Below the pieces are notes generated by a model. The model was not told the DNA's origin, made no database searches, and was given only the letters and a program-made list of their open reading frames with translations. A program made the translations under genes and the position numbers. Shown one piece after another: positions 16,815 to 25,775 of a stretch of 64,000 nt of DNA. Each line of letters starts with the position of its first letter. Position 1 is the stretch's first letter. The DNA comes from a virus: the IMG/VR virus record IMGVR_UViG_3300028800_000069, positions 1 through 64,000 of that record. One strand, given 5' to 3'.

Positions 16815-17018
16815 TTAAGTCCGAGAACTTTTTGGAACCCTATAATGATTGCGCTTTGCTGCCGCGAGTTCTGCCTCGCACTTTGTGCGTACTTCCTCGC
16901 TTACATAGAGTGTAGCAGCGAATTGAATAAGGTCTGCCATGCGCTGGTCAAACTCTTCTAAGCTGTTTGCTTTTTTCAGTGCAAAGAGTGGTTCATCCTC
17001 TGGATCGATGTCTGCCAT
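16815..17018 (-). CDS. Small acidic helical protein
   Basis: 67 residues, MADIDPEDEPLFALKKANSLEEF then helices. The ATG has AAGGTTCCC upstream. Its leader contains two competing hairpins (GCGGCA/TGCCGC nested with AACGCGG/CCGCGTT, about 17035-17065), so it may be attenuated. Function unknown. Confidence 0.55.
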   Translation of the reverse strand: MADIDPEDEPLFALKKANSLEEFDQRMADLIQFAATLYVSEEVRTKCEAELAAAKRNHYRVPKSSRT

Positions 17019-17181
17019 GGGAACCTTAATGAGTAACGCGGCATGTTTGCCGCATACCGCGTTGCTCGGTGCATCTTTGTCGTGTGCGTGTCTTTGGTTG
17101 CGCTAGACTGATGCAAGATTAAAGGGAGGGAGTGGTGTGCTCAGTCCCTATCGCCAACAACTGTTGGTGTGGTTATAAACT

Positions 17182-17496
17182 TTAGTACTTCTTCAGATAC
17201 TCTAGAGCGCTCTCGAATAGATCAATTCTATCTTGAAACATACCTAGGACTCTGTTACATGTGCCACATAGAAAACCTCGTGGTACCGGAGGGTCTGAGT
17301 GCTTATGGTCAGCATGCAGTCTTCTTCCGTTAGTGGACTTTCTGTGGCATATAGCACACATTCCATCTTGTTTCTTCTCTTGCTCTTCGTAGCGTTCTTT
17401 TGTCCACCCTTGTTTCTTAACACGCCAAAGTAATTTCCTTAAACTTTCATCATAAGGATTGCACTTACACGCGCATTTACATCGTGAACAAGGCAT
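17182..17496 (-). CDS. HNH nuclease of the endonuclease VII family
   Basis: 104 residues. Cys-rich N-terminus (MPCSRCKCACKC), then DGMCAICHRK, LHADHKH and RGFLCGTCNRVLG, matching the zinc and DH sites of endonuclease VII-type HNH proteins, a shorter relative of the gene at 3716. The start has TTTGGAG upstream. It is the first minus-strand gene after the divergent promoter and is expected to be transcribed first. Confidence 0.85.
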   Translation of the reverse strand: MPCSRCKCACKCNPYDESLRKLLWRVKKQGWTKERYEEQEKKQDGMCAICHRKSTNGRRLHADHKHSDPPVPRGFLCGTCNRVLGMFQDRIDLFESALEYLKKY

Positions 17497-17686
17497 GTTT
17501 TCTCCAAAGGTATAAGATGGCGAGGTGCGGCAAGTTCTCCGCACCACTGTACAGTTTCGCCAATGTCTCTATGCCGGGGCCGTCACAACCTCGAAAGGAG
17601 ATTACGAGGGACAGGCCCCGGCGTGCTACGCCGCATTGCGCGGTTGGTGCGGAAGAGAACTTTGCCCTTATTTGGGCTACTCTTAA

Positions 17687-17716
17687 AGTATACACCCTAC
17701 CTAAGCCGTCTGTCAA
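17687..17716 (-). promoter_or_regulatory. Leftward sigma70 promoter
   Basis: On the minus strand TTGACA (17716-17711), an 18-bp spacer and TATACT (17692-17687). Near-consensus boxes placed to transcribe the HNH gene at 17182 and the genes beyond it. Confidence 0.8.
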
Positions 17717-17847
17717 GCAAAATCGTTCTCAAAGTGAGACTGAACTAAATTTTGTTCTACGAAGTTTTTCGTACATCCATTTGTTTGCAACGCTATACCC
17801 GCGCCATCAGAACCGTATGTGTTGCAAACAAAGGCATGTTTCACGAG

Positions 17848-17876
17848 TTGACAGGTTGGGATTCCCATGATATTCT
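17848..17876 (+). promoter_or_regulatory. Rightward sigma70 promoter
   Basis: TTGACA at 17848-17853, a 17-bp spacer and TATTCT at 17871-17876. Placed to drive the small gene at 18011 and DNA polymerase. The inverted repeat at 17780-17832 lies directly upstream. Confidence 0.8.
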
Positions 17877-18010
17877 AATCCTGACCCTCCCCGGCAGATA
17901 CCTACACATATACTGTAGGAAGGTAACACTGCTAGGTGGTTACCATTATTAATCAACAAGATAGCTCATTCATAGCACATCTAAGTTATTGAAAGGAAAG
18001 ACCCTCTATT

Positions 18011-18256
18011 ATGTTGAAGACGGCTAAAGCTAGGGAAGCCCGTAGCCAACGGCGGAAGTCCCTGAACGAAGAGCTTTGCGTTTGGCTCCAGCGCGAAAAG
18101 GACATGGCCGTAGCGTTCGACCTGTGCGCCGAGGACCGAGCCGAGAAGCTTGTGTTCATCAGGCAGGAACAAGCGAAGCTACAGAAGGCCCTGCGCGATC
18201 TAGACCGGGGCTTCAGACGGCAGCGAGCGTGGAGCCAAGGAAAGTTACTTTACTGA
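18011..18256 (+). CDS. Small charged protein, first gene of the rightward arm
   Basis: 81 residues, very rich in Arg, Glu and Lys (KAREARSQRRKSLNEELCVW … LRDLDRGFRRQRAW), predicted fully helical. GAAAGGAAAG lies upstream with a long spacer. As the first gene from the rightward promoter it may be an early regulator or host-takeover protein; no family recognised. A palindromic hairpin follows its stop. Confidence 0.55.
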   Translation: MLKTAKAREARSQRRKSLNEELCVWLQREKDMAVAFDLCAEDRAEKLVFIRQEQAKLQKALRDLDRGFRRQRAWSQGKLLY

Positions 18257-18258
18257 TG

Positions 18259-18277
18259 ATCCCCACTGAGTGGGGAT
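18259..18277. promoter_or_regulatory. 19-bp palindrome (operator or hairpin), copy 1
   Basis: ATCCCCACTGAGTGGGGAT is a perfect 9-bp inverted repeat around one central base, 54 bp before the DNA polymerase gene. The same 19-mer with one change recurs at 40265-40283 inside the ParB-like gene. No T-run follows, so an operator or mRNA hairpin is more likely than a terminator. Confidence 0.55.
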
Positions 18278-18330
18278 GATCATAATTCACAGCATTTCCC
18301 AAAAGTCAACTAGGAGAGTACAATAGTTAC

Positions 18331-20946
18331 ATGCCAGAACTTGTGCAACAATTGCGTCCGCTCGACTTGAGCGCACTGCAGCCTCATCTCAACATCACGG
18401 TTATTAACGATGAGGCCGGACTTCTGCTGTTGAAAGATTATATCGCACGCAAGAAATCTCGCGGGGATTTTTCCGTAGGGTTGGACACTGAAACCAATAT
18501 GTGTGATGACTACTGGTTTCGTCGTGCGCGTACTATTCAAGTTGGAGATCGTGACGAGCAGTTTGTAATCGACCTGTTGGCCTTTGCTGGGTCCAAAGAT
18601 AGACTCATAGCTACGCAGGGAGAATACGGAGCAAACTGCAATGGCGTGTATGACAAAATCTTCGAAGTGCTACGCCCTGTACTGTGCACACGTGACTTCC
18701 TGAAGGTTGGTCAGAACCTTGCATTCGAGTACACGATTTTCTGGTGGAATTTTGGTGTGCGTATCTGGCACTTGTATTCCACGGATTTAGCCGAGCGCGT
18801 AATTCAGGCTGGAACGATTTCATTGAAGAAGATGGCCGAGTTTTCCATGGCGTCGATTGCGGCGCGTCACTTCCAGTTGTTGATTGATAAGACCCTGCAG
18901 CAGACGTTTGATTTAGAATCCCCACTGACTCAGAACCAGATTGAGTACGCTGCGTTTGACGTGCGTTTCCCACACGCGATGCGGCAGGCGCAAGTCAACA
19001 TTATGACTGCGGACCAACTCCTTACCACGGCTCAGATTGAAAATGATGCACTACCTACATTCGCAGACATGCCCATTAACGGGCAGAATCTGGACGACGA
19101 CCGTTGGAAGCTGCGTATTCAACACGTGATGGAGCGGCGTGCAGGCGAGCTAAAGACACTCGATGAAGGATTCATCCCAATAGTCGGTAAGAAGAACGAG
19201 CAGATTGATGAAGCAGAGATAGAGCGTCGATATAAGCACTGGCAGGAAGACTTCCAGTTACCTACGCAACTAGAGACTGATCTTGCAGCACAGAAACGCT
19301 TAGAAAAAGACAAGACAAAGAAGGCAGCACTAGGTGCTCTTTTGAAGGCAGAGGAAAAGAAGCGTGCTGAAGAAAAAGCCAAAGCACGCTCTGCTCACTC
19401 AGAATTAAGCAAGAAGCGCACTGAATGGAAGAAGCTGCTGGAGAAGTGTGAAGGCGAAGCCTATATAAACTATGGCTCACGCGATCAACTATTAGCAGCG
19501 CTGCAACAGATGCCGGGAATGCGAACGATCAAGGATACGACCGATGATACGTTGCTTCGGTACAATGATCGTCCACTCATTCAGACTCTAAGGAAATTCA
19601 ATAAGGGAAAGAAAGACACAGGAACATACGGACTGCAGTGGACCCAACGATGGATTACCAAGCCTTTGTCTAAAGAAGGCTGGAGGCATCCAGTAGATGG
19701 CCGTCTGCATTGTGAGTTCAATCAGCTAGAAGCTGAAACTGGACGCACCTCTTCATCCAAGCCTAACGCACAGAACTTGCCGAAGGACGATGAAGTTCGT
19801 GCCTGTTTCATTTGCGATCCACCTAATCCTTTGGTTCGCGTCTCGGTGTGCTGCGATTCAGACACATACCTTGTGAACAGCAAGTACACCTGCACAAAGT
19901 GTAAAGAGTACTGCGAGACCAAAGACGAAGAGATGTGCATCGTCACCTGCGACATGTCTGGAGCAGAACTCCGCATCATTGCAGAGCTAGCCAATGCCAC
20001 GTCGTGGATCAACGCATTCAACAGAGGGTGGGACGTTCACTCGGTATCTACAGAAATATTAGAGCCGCAGAAATGGCCTGCACTTGCGTGTGTTGGTGGA
20101 GAAACACACTTCGACAAGGAAAAGAACAAAGAAGTAGTTCTTCCTCCGTGCGCCTATTACGAGAAGGATGCAAATGGAGAACCTAAAAGACAGAAGTGCA
20201 AATGCCCCGGACACGTTGAGCTTCGACAAAAAACTAAGTCTATCAACTTCTTGCTTTGTTACGGTGGAGGACCAGCGGCTCTGGCCGATGACCTTGGCAT
20301 TACCGTAGATGCGGCAAAGGAATTGATGCGGCAGCACGAAGCTGCATTCCCTGATGTGTGGTCTTACCTTGAACGTAGCGGTAAGCTGGCAAAGGCTATG
20401 CGAGAAGCTAGGGACATGTTCGGCAGACGCCGTGCGTTCCCCGTGCCTACTCGTGAGATGGCCAAGGAATGGTGGAAGGATGAACACGAAGAGTCTCTGG
20501 AGTTAACAGAGGATGAGCAGAAAGCAAACATCTTCAGGTTCAAATCCACGCAACTGCGCGAGCCAAACAAAGAAGAATTAAAACAGCTAACGCACAGGAA
20601 CCCTACCGAGAAAGAAATCGACAGGGCCTTGTATGCTCTGGCAGGAAGCGTAGAACGCCGAGGAAAGAACCACTGTATCCAAGGAACAAACGCCTCTATC
20701 ATCAAACGTGCTATGGGCTGTGGCTTCGACAAGGACGGAAAGCCCTATCTCTGGCACACGTTGATACAGTACCGTGCCAAGGTACAGAACATGGTGCACG
20801 ATGAGTTGGTCATTGGCTGTCCGAAGAGATTCGGTAAGTTAGTGGCAGAACTTATTGCAGATGCGTTCAAGCGTGCGGCGGCAGAAGTCATGCATCTTGT
20901 GACAATGGAAGCTGACTACCATATAGCAAATCGTTGGATCAAATAA
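18331..20946 (+). CDS. DNA polymerase I (family A) with 3'-5' exonuclease
   Basis: 871 residues. The exonuclease domain starts with GLDTET near residue 50 and continues to about 220. The polymerase domain shows motif A CDMSGAELRII near 540, motif B around 634-646 (KSINFLLCYGGG) and motif C VHDEL near 821. Between them are a long Lys/Glu helical insert (about 320-370) and an inserted Cys cluster near 500-530 (VCCDSD, YTCTKCKEYC) that may bind zinc, unusual for this family. It is the phage replicative polymerase. The ribosome site GGAGAG is somewhat far from the ATG. Confidence 0.92.
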   Translation: MPELVQQLRPLDLSALQPHLNITVINDEAGLLLLKDYIARKKSRGDFSVGLDTETNMCDDYWFRRARTIQVGDRDEQFVIDLLAFAGSKDRLIATQGEYGANCNGVYDKIFEVLRPVLCTRDFLKVGQNLAFEYTIFWWNFGVRIWHLYSTDLAERVIQAGTISLKKMAEFSMASIAARHFQLLIDKTLQQTFDLESPLTQNQIEYAAFDVRFPHAMRQAQVNIMTADQLLTTAQIENDALPTFADMPINGQNLDDDRWKLRIQHVMERRAGELKTLDEGFIPIVGKKNEQIDEAEIERRYKHWQEDFQLPTQLETDLAAQKRLEKDKTKKAALGALLKAEEKKRAEEKAKARSAHSELSKKRTEWKKLLEKCEGEAYINYGSRDQLLAALQQMPGMRTIKDTTDDTLLRYNDRPLIQTLRKFNKGKKDTGTYGLQWTQRWITKPLSKEGWRHPVDGRLHCEFNQLEAETGRTSSSKPNAQNLPKDDEVRACFICDPPNPLVRVSVCCDSDTYLVNSKYTCTKCKEYCETKDEEMCIVTCDMSGAELRIIAELANATSWINAFNRGWDVHSVSTEILEPQKWPALACVGGETHFDKEKNKEVVLPPCAYYEKDANGEPKRQKCKCPGHVELRQKTKSINFLLCYGGGPAALADDLGITVDAAKELMRQHEAAFPDVWSYLERSGKLAKAMREARDMFGRRRAFPVPTREMAKEWWKDEHEESLELTEDEQKANIFRFKSTQLREPNKEELKQLTHRNPTEKEIDRALYALAGSVERRGKNHCIQGTNASIIKRAMGCGFDKDGKPYLWHTLIQYRAKVQNMVHDELVIGCPKRFGKLVAELIADAFKRAAAEVMHLVTMEADYHIANRWIK

Positions 20947-20955
20947 GGAGACTCA

Positions 20956-21162
20956 ATGCCACAAGCAAGTGATGAACTACGTGCGAAGTTCCCCGGTCAT
21001 GATCAAGAAGCGTTCGATGTAATTGACGTTAACTTCTCGACCAGCCGGGGAGGTATAATCTTCCCAAAGAAACTTGGGTATAAGATGACTGAGCGTGAAG
21101 GTGACGCAATAGATTACCTGTGTGATGAATGGGACTACGCCTATTCTCCACAGGCGGTGTAG
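20956..21162 (+). CDS. Small acidic protein
   Basis: 68 residues, MPQASDELRAKFPGHDQEAF to YAYSPQAV. AAGGAGACTCA upstream of the ATG, 9 bp after the polymerase stop. Function unknown; possibly a polymerase-associated factor from position only. Confidence 0.6.
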   Translation: MPQASDELRAKFPGHDQEAFDVIDVNFSTSRGGIIFPKKLGYKMTEREGDAIDYLCDEWDYAYSPQAV

Positions 21163-21164
21163 AC

Positions 21165-21350
21165 ATGGCATACCTAAATTGTCCGTTTTGTCCCGGCCAA
21201 GCGGTTCCTGCAAGCACTCAGGACTCTATGCTGCAATTTGGAATGGGCCTTACTAAACTCCGCTGCATTGCCAGCGGACATTTTTCTTACGTGGAGACTG
21301 AGGAGATTTATGGAAAAAGACAAAAGCCTAGCAATAACTTATCTCAGTAA
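21165..21350 (+). CDS. Small zinc-ribbon protein
   Basis: 61 residues starting MAYLNCPFCPGQAVP with a second site C-x5-H (RCIASGHFSY), a pattern of short phage zinc-ribbon proteins. The ATG has GGCGGTG upstream and lies 2 bp after the preceding stop. Probably nucleic-acid or protein binding. Confidence 0.6.
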   Translation: MAYLNCPFCPGQAVPASTQDSMLQFGMGLTKLRCIASGHFSYVETEEIYGKRQKPSNNLSQ

Positions 21351-21714
21351 AGAACTGATCGCTGAGGGTCTTAATGAGATGGCTAAGATTTGCCGAGCAG
21401 AGGCCGATAAGTGGTATCACGAGCCACTTACAGGTGCTCCGTTATCTCTGAACCATGGGGAACGCTTTGCTCTCATGCACAGCGAAATATCTGAAGCCAT
21501 GGAAGCACACCGAAAAGACTTGGTGTCAGATCATATCCTTGAGTTCAAAGGTGTGGAAGAAGAACTAGCAGACGCATTGATCCGTATCTTCGACTACTGC
21601 GGCGACAACAACCTAAGAATCGGTGAGGCATTTGTTGCGAAGTTACAATACAACCGCAACAGACAGGACCACACGAACGCTGCACGACTGTCTCAAGGAG
21701 GTAAAAAGTTTTGA
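21310..21714 (+). CDS. MazG-like nucleotide pyrophosphohydrolase
   Basis: 134 residues. EISEAMEAHRKDL near residue 58 and GVEEELADALIRIFDYCG near 83 form the EExxE-like and ExxD metal sites of the all-alpha NTP pyrophosphatase (MazG) fold. Such phage enzymes hydrolyse nucleotides or lower (p)ppGpp. The start after GAGGAGATTT is chosen; the longer open frame upstream overlaps the zinc-ribbon gene. Confidence 0.8.
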   Translation: MEKDKSLAITYLSKELIAEGLNEMAKICRAEADKWYHEPLTGAPLSLNHGERFALMHSEISEAMEAHRKDLVSDHILEFKGVEEELADALIRIFDYCGDNNLRIGEAFVAKLQYNRNRQDHTNAARLSQGGKKF

Positions 21715-22160
21715 TCACAGCATACACAGACGGAGCAAGTAGAGTCAGTAAACCGGGGATGACTGCCTGTGCATGGGCATTGAATCTCCCCGGTGGTAGG
21801 GTCTCCAAAGGTTATTTCCTAGGCCCTGAGCCACACACAAATAACTATGCAGAGTACCAAGGGTTGCTGCGTCTACTCAGGCACCTGTACGAGAAGCAGT
21901 ACACAGATGTGCTGATTCATTGTGACTCAATGCTTGTAGTCGAGCAGGTGAACGGGCGCTGGGATGTAAAGCACAAAGAGTTGCTTCCATACGTTAACGA
22001 AGCGTATGGTTTGCTCACGCAAGGCCATCACAGGCTTATCCATGTGCGCGGCCATGGTAAGAATGCAAATGCCACGGACAACGAAGGCAACGACTACGTG
22101 GACAAGCTTTGCAATCAGGTTCTGGATCAACAGGAGGTATTGGATGCTGGAAAAGTTTAA
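21711..22160 (+). CDS. rnhA: Ribonuclease HI
   Basis: 149 residues. AYTDGAS at the start, NNYAEYQGLL, HCDSMLVVEQVNG and a late NDYVDKL provide the four acidic metal ligands of RNase H, with HVRGHGKN as the handle-like loop. It removes RNA primers during replication, matching its place beside Pol I. Starts at TTG with AAGGAGGT upstream, overlapping the MazG stop by 4 bp. Confidence 0.88.
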   Translation: MITAYTDGASRVSKPGMTACAWALNLPGGRVSKGYFLGPEPHTNNYAEYQGLLRLLRHLYEKQYTDVLIHCDSMLVVEQVNGRWDVKHKELLPYVNEAYGLLTQGHHRLIHVRGHGKNANATDNEGNDYVDKLCNQVLDQQEVLDAGKV

Positions 22161-22326
22161 GATGTGGCTACGCTGCGAATGGCTGGTATTCGTAAGAGAC
22201 TACAAGGATGCCACCAGTACGTGCTGGAAGTGTGGACGCTATGGAGCATCTGTGTGCAGCCTAGTGTACCCCAAGCGATTGTGTGACCCATGCGCAGCAG
22301 CGGTGTGTCGAAGGGCGGGACTATGA
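22144..22326 (+). CDS. Small C4 zinc-finger protein
   Basis: 60 residues with STCWKCGRYGASVC and RLCDPCAAAVC, a four-cysteine zinc finger. AGGAGG upstream. The start lies inside the end of the RNase H gene. Function unknown. Confidence 0.6.
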   Translation: MLEKFKMWLRCEWLVFVRDYKDATSTCWKCGRYGASVCSLVYPKRLCDPCAAAVCRRAGL

Positions 22327-22604
22327 TTTTCATACTAGCAGAAGATCACATGCAAGCTACATGGTTAGCCAATACACTGCGTCTAGAAAAAAAGTCATGG
22401 GTGTACCTTACACGTGTAGTGCAGCTAATGGGTATAAGAGATGCTGTGATTTTGCGCTGGGGTAATTATTACAGGGCCGAAGAGTTTGTATGGATAATGA
22501 ACACCATAGAGTATAACGGTCTGACACTGCTCGATGTTGATGACGACTGGATGAGACGAAGGGAGCAACATGGCAAAGCGACTGACGAAGCGCACAGCAG
22601 TTGA
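22323..22604 (+). CDS. Protein of unknown function
   Basis: 93 residues, MIFILAEDHMQATWLANTLR to KATDEAHSS. The alternating pattern resembles a small Rossmann-like alpha/beta fold and a DEAD-like helicase end, but no motif is firm. ATG overlaps the preceding stop by 4 bp. Confidence 0.55.
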   Translation: MIFILAEDHMQATWLANTLRLEKKSWVYLTRVVQLMGIRDAVILRWGNYYRAEEFVWIMNTIEYNGLTLLDVDDDWMRRREQHGKATDEAHSS

Positions 22605-22845
22605 GGCTCCTAAGCCTCTCCCTGCACGCGGCAAAGAGGAAGAGCCAGAGACAACGCTTGGCAAAGGCCCAGAGTCTGTTGCCGGGAAATTTGAGCCGCT
22701 AATAGGCTGGTGTGCTAATTGCGAGAAGTACCCAGCCAACTCCGAGTTCGATTACCTGTGCTACAACTGTCACAAGGATGCAGAGGGATTAGAGTACGAC
22801 GAGGAAACTAAGCTCTGGATCAAGAAAGCAAAAAGGAGAAAGTAA
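22570..22845 (+). CDS. Small zinc-finger protein with basic tail
   Basis: 91 residues. Pro/Glu-rich N-terminus, then WCANCEKYPANSEFDYLCYNC (one C4 finger) and a Lys/Arg tail ending KKAKRRK. Overlaps the preceding gene by 35 bp, with GAAGGGAG upstream of the ATG. Probably nucleic-acid binding. Confidence 0.6.
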   Translation: MAKRLTKRTAVEAPKPLPARGKEEEPETTLGKGPESVAGKFEPLIGWCANCEKYPANSEFDYLCYNCHKDAEGLEYDEETKLWIKKAKRRK

Positions 22846-23333
22846 TGTGGACTAAAAAAGAATGGAGAGCAATTCATTTCGTTGAAGGACAGACCATTAA
22901 GGAGTTCTTAAAGCAGTTCAAAAACTTCACTGGAGAAGAGACTATAGTGTGGAGTGCTATAGGTGGTATTTTTAGGTCTGCCATTAGTACTCCCGGTCCA
23001 GATGGTAAGGTGCACTGCTACTTAACAGTGGTACCAAAGGAGAAAGGCCAAGAGAAAGGCCAAGGGCCAGAGGTTGACACTACCGTGTTTCCTCCTGACC
23101 AGTTTCAGAAACAAGAGAAGGGTGAGTGTGCCACAAGTAAGACCACGGAAACACTCAGACCGCCACTCACCGAGTTCGAGCAGGAACTACGCAAGCTCAT
23201 CAACAGCTACTCCATGGAGAATCACAGCAACACTCCAGACAACATCCTAGCGGAGTACCTATGCTCATGCTTGGATGTGTTCGGAAGGGCAACTATGCAG
23301 CGTGAGCGCTGGTATGGAAGGAGGGTATTCTGA
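22845..23333 (+). CDS. Phage protein with conserved C-terminal helical motif
   Basis: 162 residues. The C-terminal LRKLINSYSMENHSNTPDN and LAEYLCSCLDVFGRATMQRE segment is a type I have seen in many unrelated phage hypothetical proteins; role unknown. The middle is a Lys/Gln-rich linker with KGQ repeats. The start overlaps the previous stop (TAATG). Confidence 0.6.
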   Translation: MWTKKEWRAIHFVEGQTIKEFLKQFKNFTGEETIVWSAIGGIFRSAISTPGPDGKVHCYLTVVPKEKGQEKGQGPEVDTTVFPPDQFQKQEKGECATSKTTETLRPPLTEFEQELRKLINSYSMENHSNTPDNILAEYLCSCLDVFGRATMQRERWYGRRVF

Positions 23334-23500
23334 TGACTGACCCAATTGTCGAAGCACTGCTGGGTTTAGTAGAGACAATGCGAAAACTCACAGCGTTTAT
23401 TGAGAGCATCAACCAAAGGCTTTACAAAGTAGAGGACAAGTTGGCACCACGCATACCCACCGCATCAGAAAGCAACGCACGTTTCAATCGAGAGAACTAA
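23333..23500 (+). CDS. Small helical protein
   Basis: 55 residues, MTDPIVEALLGLVETMRKLT then an amphipathic helix. GGAAGGAGGG upstream, start overlapping the previous stop (TGATG). Last gene before the terminator of this operon. Function unknown. Confidence 0.55.
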   Translation: MTDPIVEALLGLVETMRKLTAFIESINQRLYKVEDKLAPRIPTASESNARFNREN

Positions 23501-23517
23501 ACACATGCCTCACATCG

Positions 23518-23548
23518 GCCCCGCGCCTTTGGTGGGGCATTTTTTTTT
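23518..23548 (+). terminator. Strong rho-independent terminator
   Basis: GCCCC (23518-23522), an 11-nt loop, GGGGC (23534-23538) and then A followed by nine T. It ends the polymerase operon, 18 bp after the last stop codon. Confidence 0.9.
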
Positions 23549-25775
23549 GGCCCAAACGGCCTCTGGCTCGCGCCACGTTTCTGCCGTAAGGCTTCCCGAA
23601 TTTTTCCAACGGCTCCCGCACAAACCCGTGGCAGTTTGCATGAAACGTTCCTAAGCGGATCGCCGCGCCGGGGCAGGACGCCCTGCGAATCGCAATGTTA
23701 CAAGCTGTAACGTACAGCTACGTATCACAATGAGATTTCCCTGCAAATGCAATGGGTTAGCTACGCAGTGGTCCTGCCATCTTGTTGTAAACAAAAGGAA
23801 AGTTACCGTCCTAGCACATTTCCTAACTTTCCCGTACCTCAGGGCCGGGACGTTACCGTACGGGAACACCCTAGCGAGAGCGCCAGGGTCATGTCGGGGA
23901 CAGGGCCGTGCGTGTGGTACACGCCTCCGCGTAGTCACCCCCACGCGCTGGAAAGGGTGGTCCGTTTAGGGGGTATCTCCGGGTCCGTTCTGCCCATAGA
24001 TTCGCCTGACCTTCGCTGTGTCGATCAGCACACACCGCTAGGCATTCGCTACTGTCAAGCTGACCACCCCATGGCATTCGCTATGCATTCGCCCTGCGTG
24101 CCCTATGCTCAGGTACTCACGGCGTACGCCATACGCTTTCCCTTCGCTGCCGCTGCCGCTGGTGTCGAGGCAGGAGAGAGCAGAGCACAGGGTATTCGCC
24201 ACGCATTCGCTATGTCATTGACAACACAGGATCGAGGCATTCGCCACGCATTCGCTATGCAATGGTTGAGCGAGTGGCCAAGCGCATCCGAGGACATTGC
24301 TGTGGACAGGGGCGGGGAACCTGATCCCTAGCGAATACTTAGCGAACGCATTGCGGTGAGCGTAGCTAACGCCTAGGGGAATGAATAAGATAGAGCGAAG
24401 GAAAGGCAAAGCTATGTGCTACAACCTGTAGTGTTACACCATGTAACAAAGCAAGGCAAGGGCTGGGCATGTGCTAAGAGAATACCGTTTCAATATGATA
24501 GATAGGGTTCTGCCTTGCAATCCTGAACTGGCTCGAAGCATGGCAAAGGTACGGCTGGGAACGGTGAAGGAACAATGCTACCGCATGGTATCTGCCTGTC
24601 TTCTCCTTCTATCAGTCACTCCGACTCATGCGCGAGAATGCGAACGTACAGCGTACGCTTTGTGCTGGTGCTGGTGCTGGTGCATTGCCGATTCGAGAAC
24701 AGAGAACGGCATAGCAGACGCGTGGCGAATGCAGGATCGATTCCTAGGCGGTTTCCCTGCCGCTGGCTGCGTGATTTATCCTCCTGTGACAGTCAGAGCC
24801 TCCGCGCCGGGTTCGAGCGTAGAATCGACGCCTAGCAGGCACATAGATAATGAGAAATGCGTGTAAGTTCTACGCAGTCAGTGATATAGCACCAACGTGC
24901 AGAACACATGGCACTAAAGTTGTAATCAGGCAAACTTTATTTCCTTTGTTTGCAACACTTTGGCACTGAAGTGCTATGCTTTCGCACTTTCGTGCTGTTT
25001 TCGTACATGCCCCCTGTGCTATGCTGGCTTCAGTCGCCGGAGTCCTCCACCGGACGGGCGATCAGCAGAGCCGATAAGTTAAGAGGCCGAGCGAGTCGGA
25101 AGTTGGCAGGAGAGCCCCTAGCGGGACAGTCCAGCGACAGGCTACGAAGTACAGGGGCGCAGCAGCCCTATATCCCAATCTGCTAGGCAATCGCAGAGCA
25201 CGCAGCGAAGCGACTGGAAAGCACGCCGTAGGGTAAGGCAATCGAGGGTAACTTAGAATGCCGAGGCATACGACGGGCGACAAACATCGACTGACCCCAG
25301 CCGCACACACGCAGCGCAAGCCGAGTGATAGAGACCGAAGCGAATGAATGTAAGGGTGAAGCAACTAGCGTAGCCGTTCTAATCCGTACTGACGGGCAAT
25401 TAACGGTGATCGAGGCGCTGGACAAACCGCACCCTTATATGACGGTGAACCATTCGCAATAGGCAAGCCGAAGCCGTACCAGTCAAGGGAACGAAGCTAA
25501 GCACACCGCCATCTCGTGAGAGATCGTAGGACGCCTAGCGAACAGAGCCTCCCACTGCTACGTTAAACCAACACCTCTGTTAAAGCCGCAAAGAGTGAAC
25601 CTGCAAAGAGTGAATCGGTCTAGCAAACCGCGAGTGACCCATGCAGCGAGTGACCCATGCGCACATCTTGAGAAAATGTACAGCACACACGGGGCCTTCA
25701 CAATCTGAGTCTGATGACGCAGGGTTGGCTGCAATCGAGTGTGCTGTGCCGTTTAGTCAAGACACGGAGGACACC
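23549..25775. other. Non-coding repeat-rich region, candidate replication origin
   Basis: 2.2 kb without any gene that has a ribosome site and believable protein. Eight ATTCGC words occur between 24000 and 24260, including two near-identical 24-bp copies at about 24190 and 24236. Palindromes GTTACA-N3-TGTAAC occur at 23697-23711 and 24433-24447. A TGGTGC microsatellite lies at about 24661-24683. The 16-mer CCTTTGTTTGCAACAC (24943-24958) is the exact reverse complement of 17819-17834. Direct repeats appear near 25580-25665 (TGCAAAGAGTGAA twice, GCGAGTGACCCATGC twice). An origin or a cluster of regulator sites is likely; which one is not decided. Confidence 0.5.

Larger units (their letters stand above)
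17497..18010. promoter_or_regulatory. Divergent control region between the two arms
   Basis: 514 bp without a convincing gene separates the minus-strand and plus-strand arms. It holds one strong sigma70 promoter in each direction (listed separately) and a 12-bp perfect inverted repeat, TTTGTTTGCAAC at 17780-17791 and GTTGCAAACAAA at 17821-17832, just upstream of the rightward -35 box. The rightward leader runs about 130 nt before the first gene. Confidence 0.75.

Noticed and set aside
23747-24331. A 194-codon plus-strand frame and antisense frames over the repeat region
   Set aside because: No ribosome site; the protein is made of repeated ATTCGC-encoded words and shows no folded-protein pattern.
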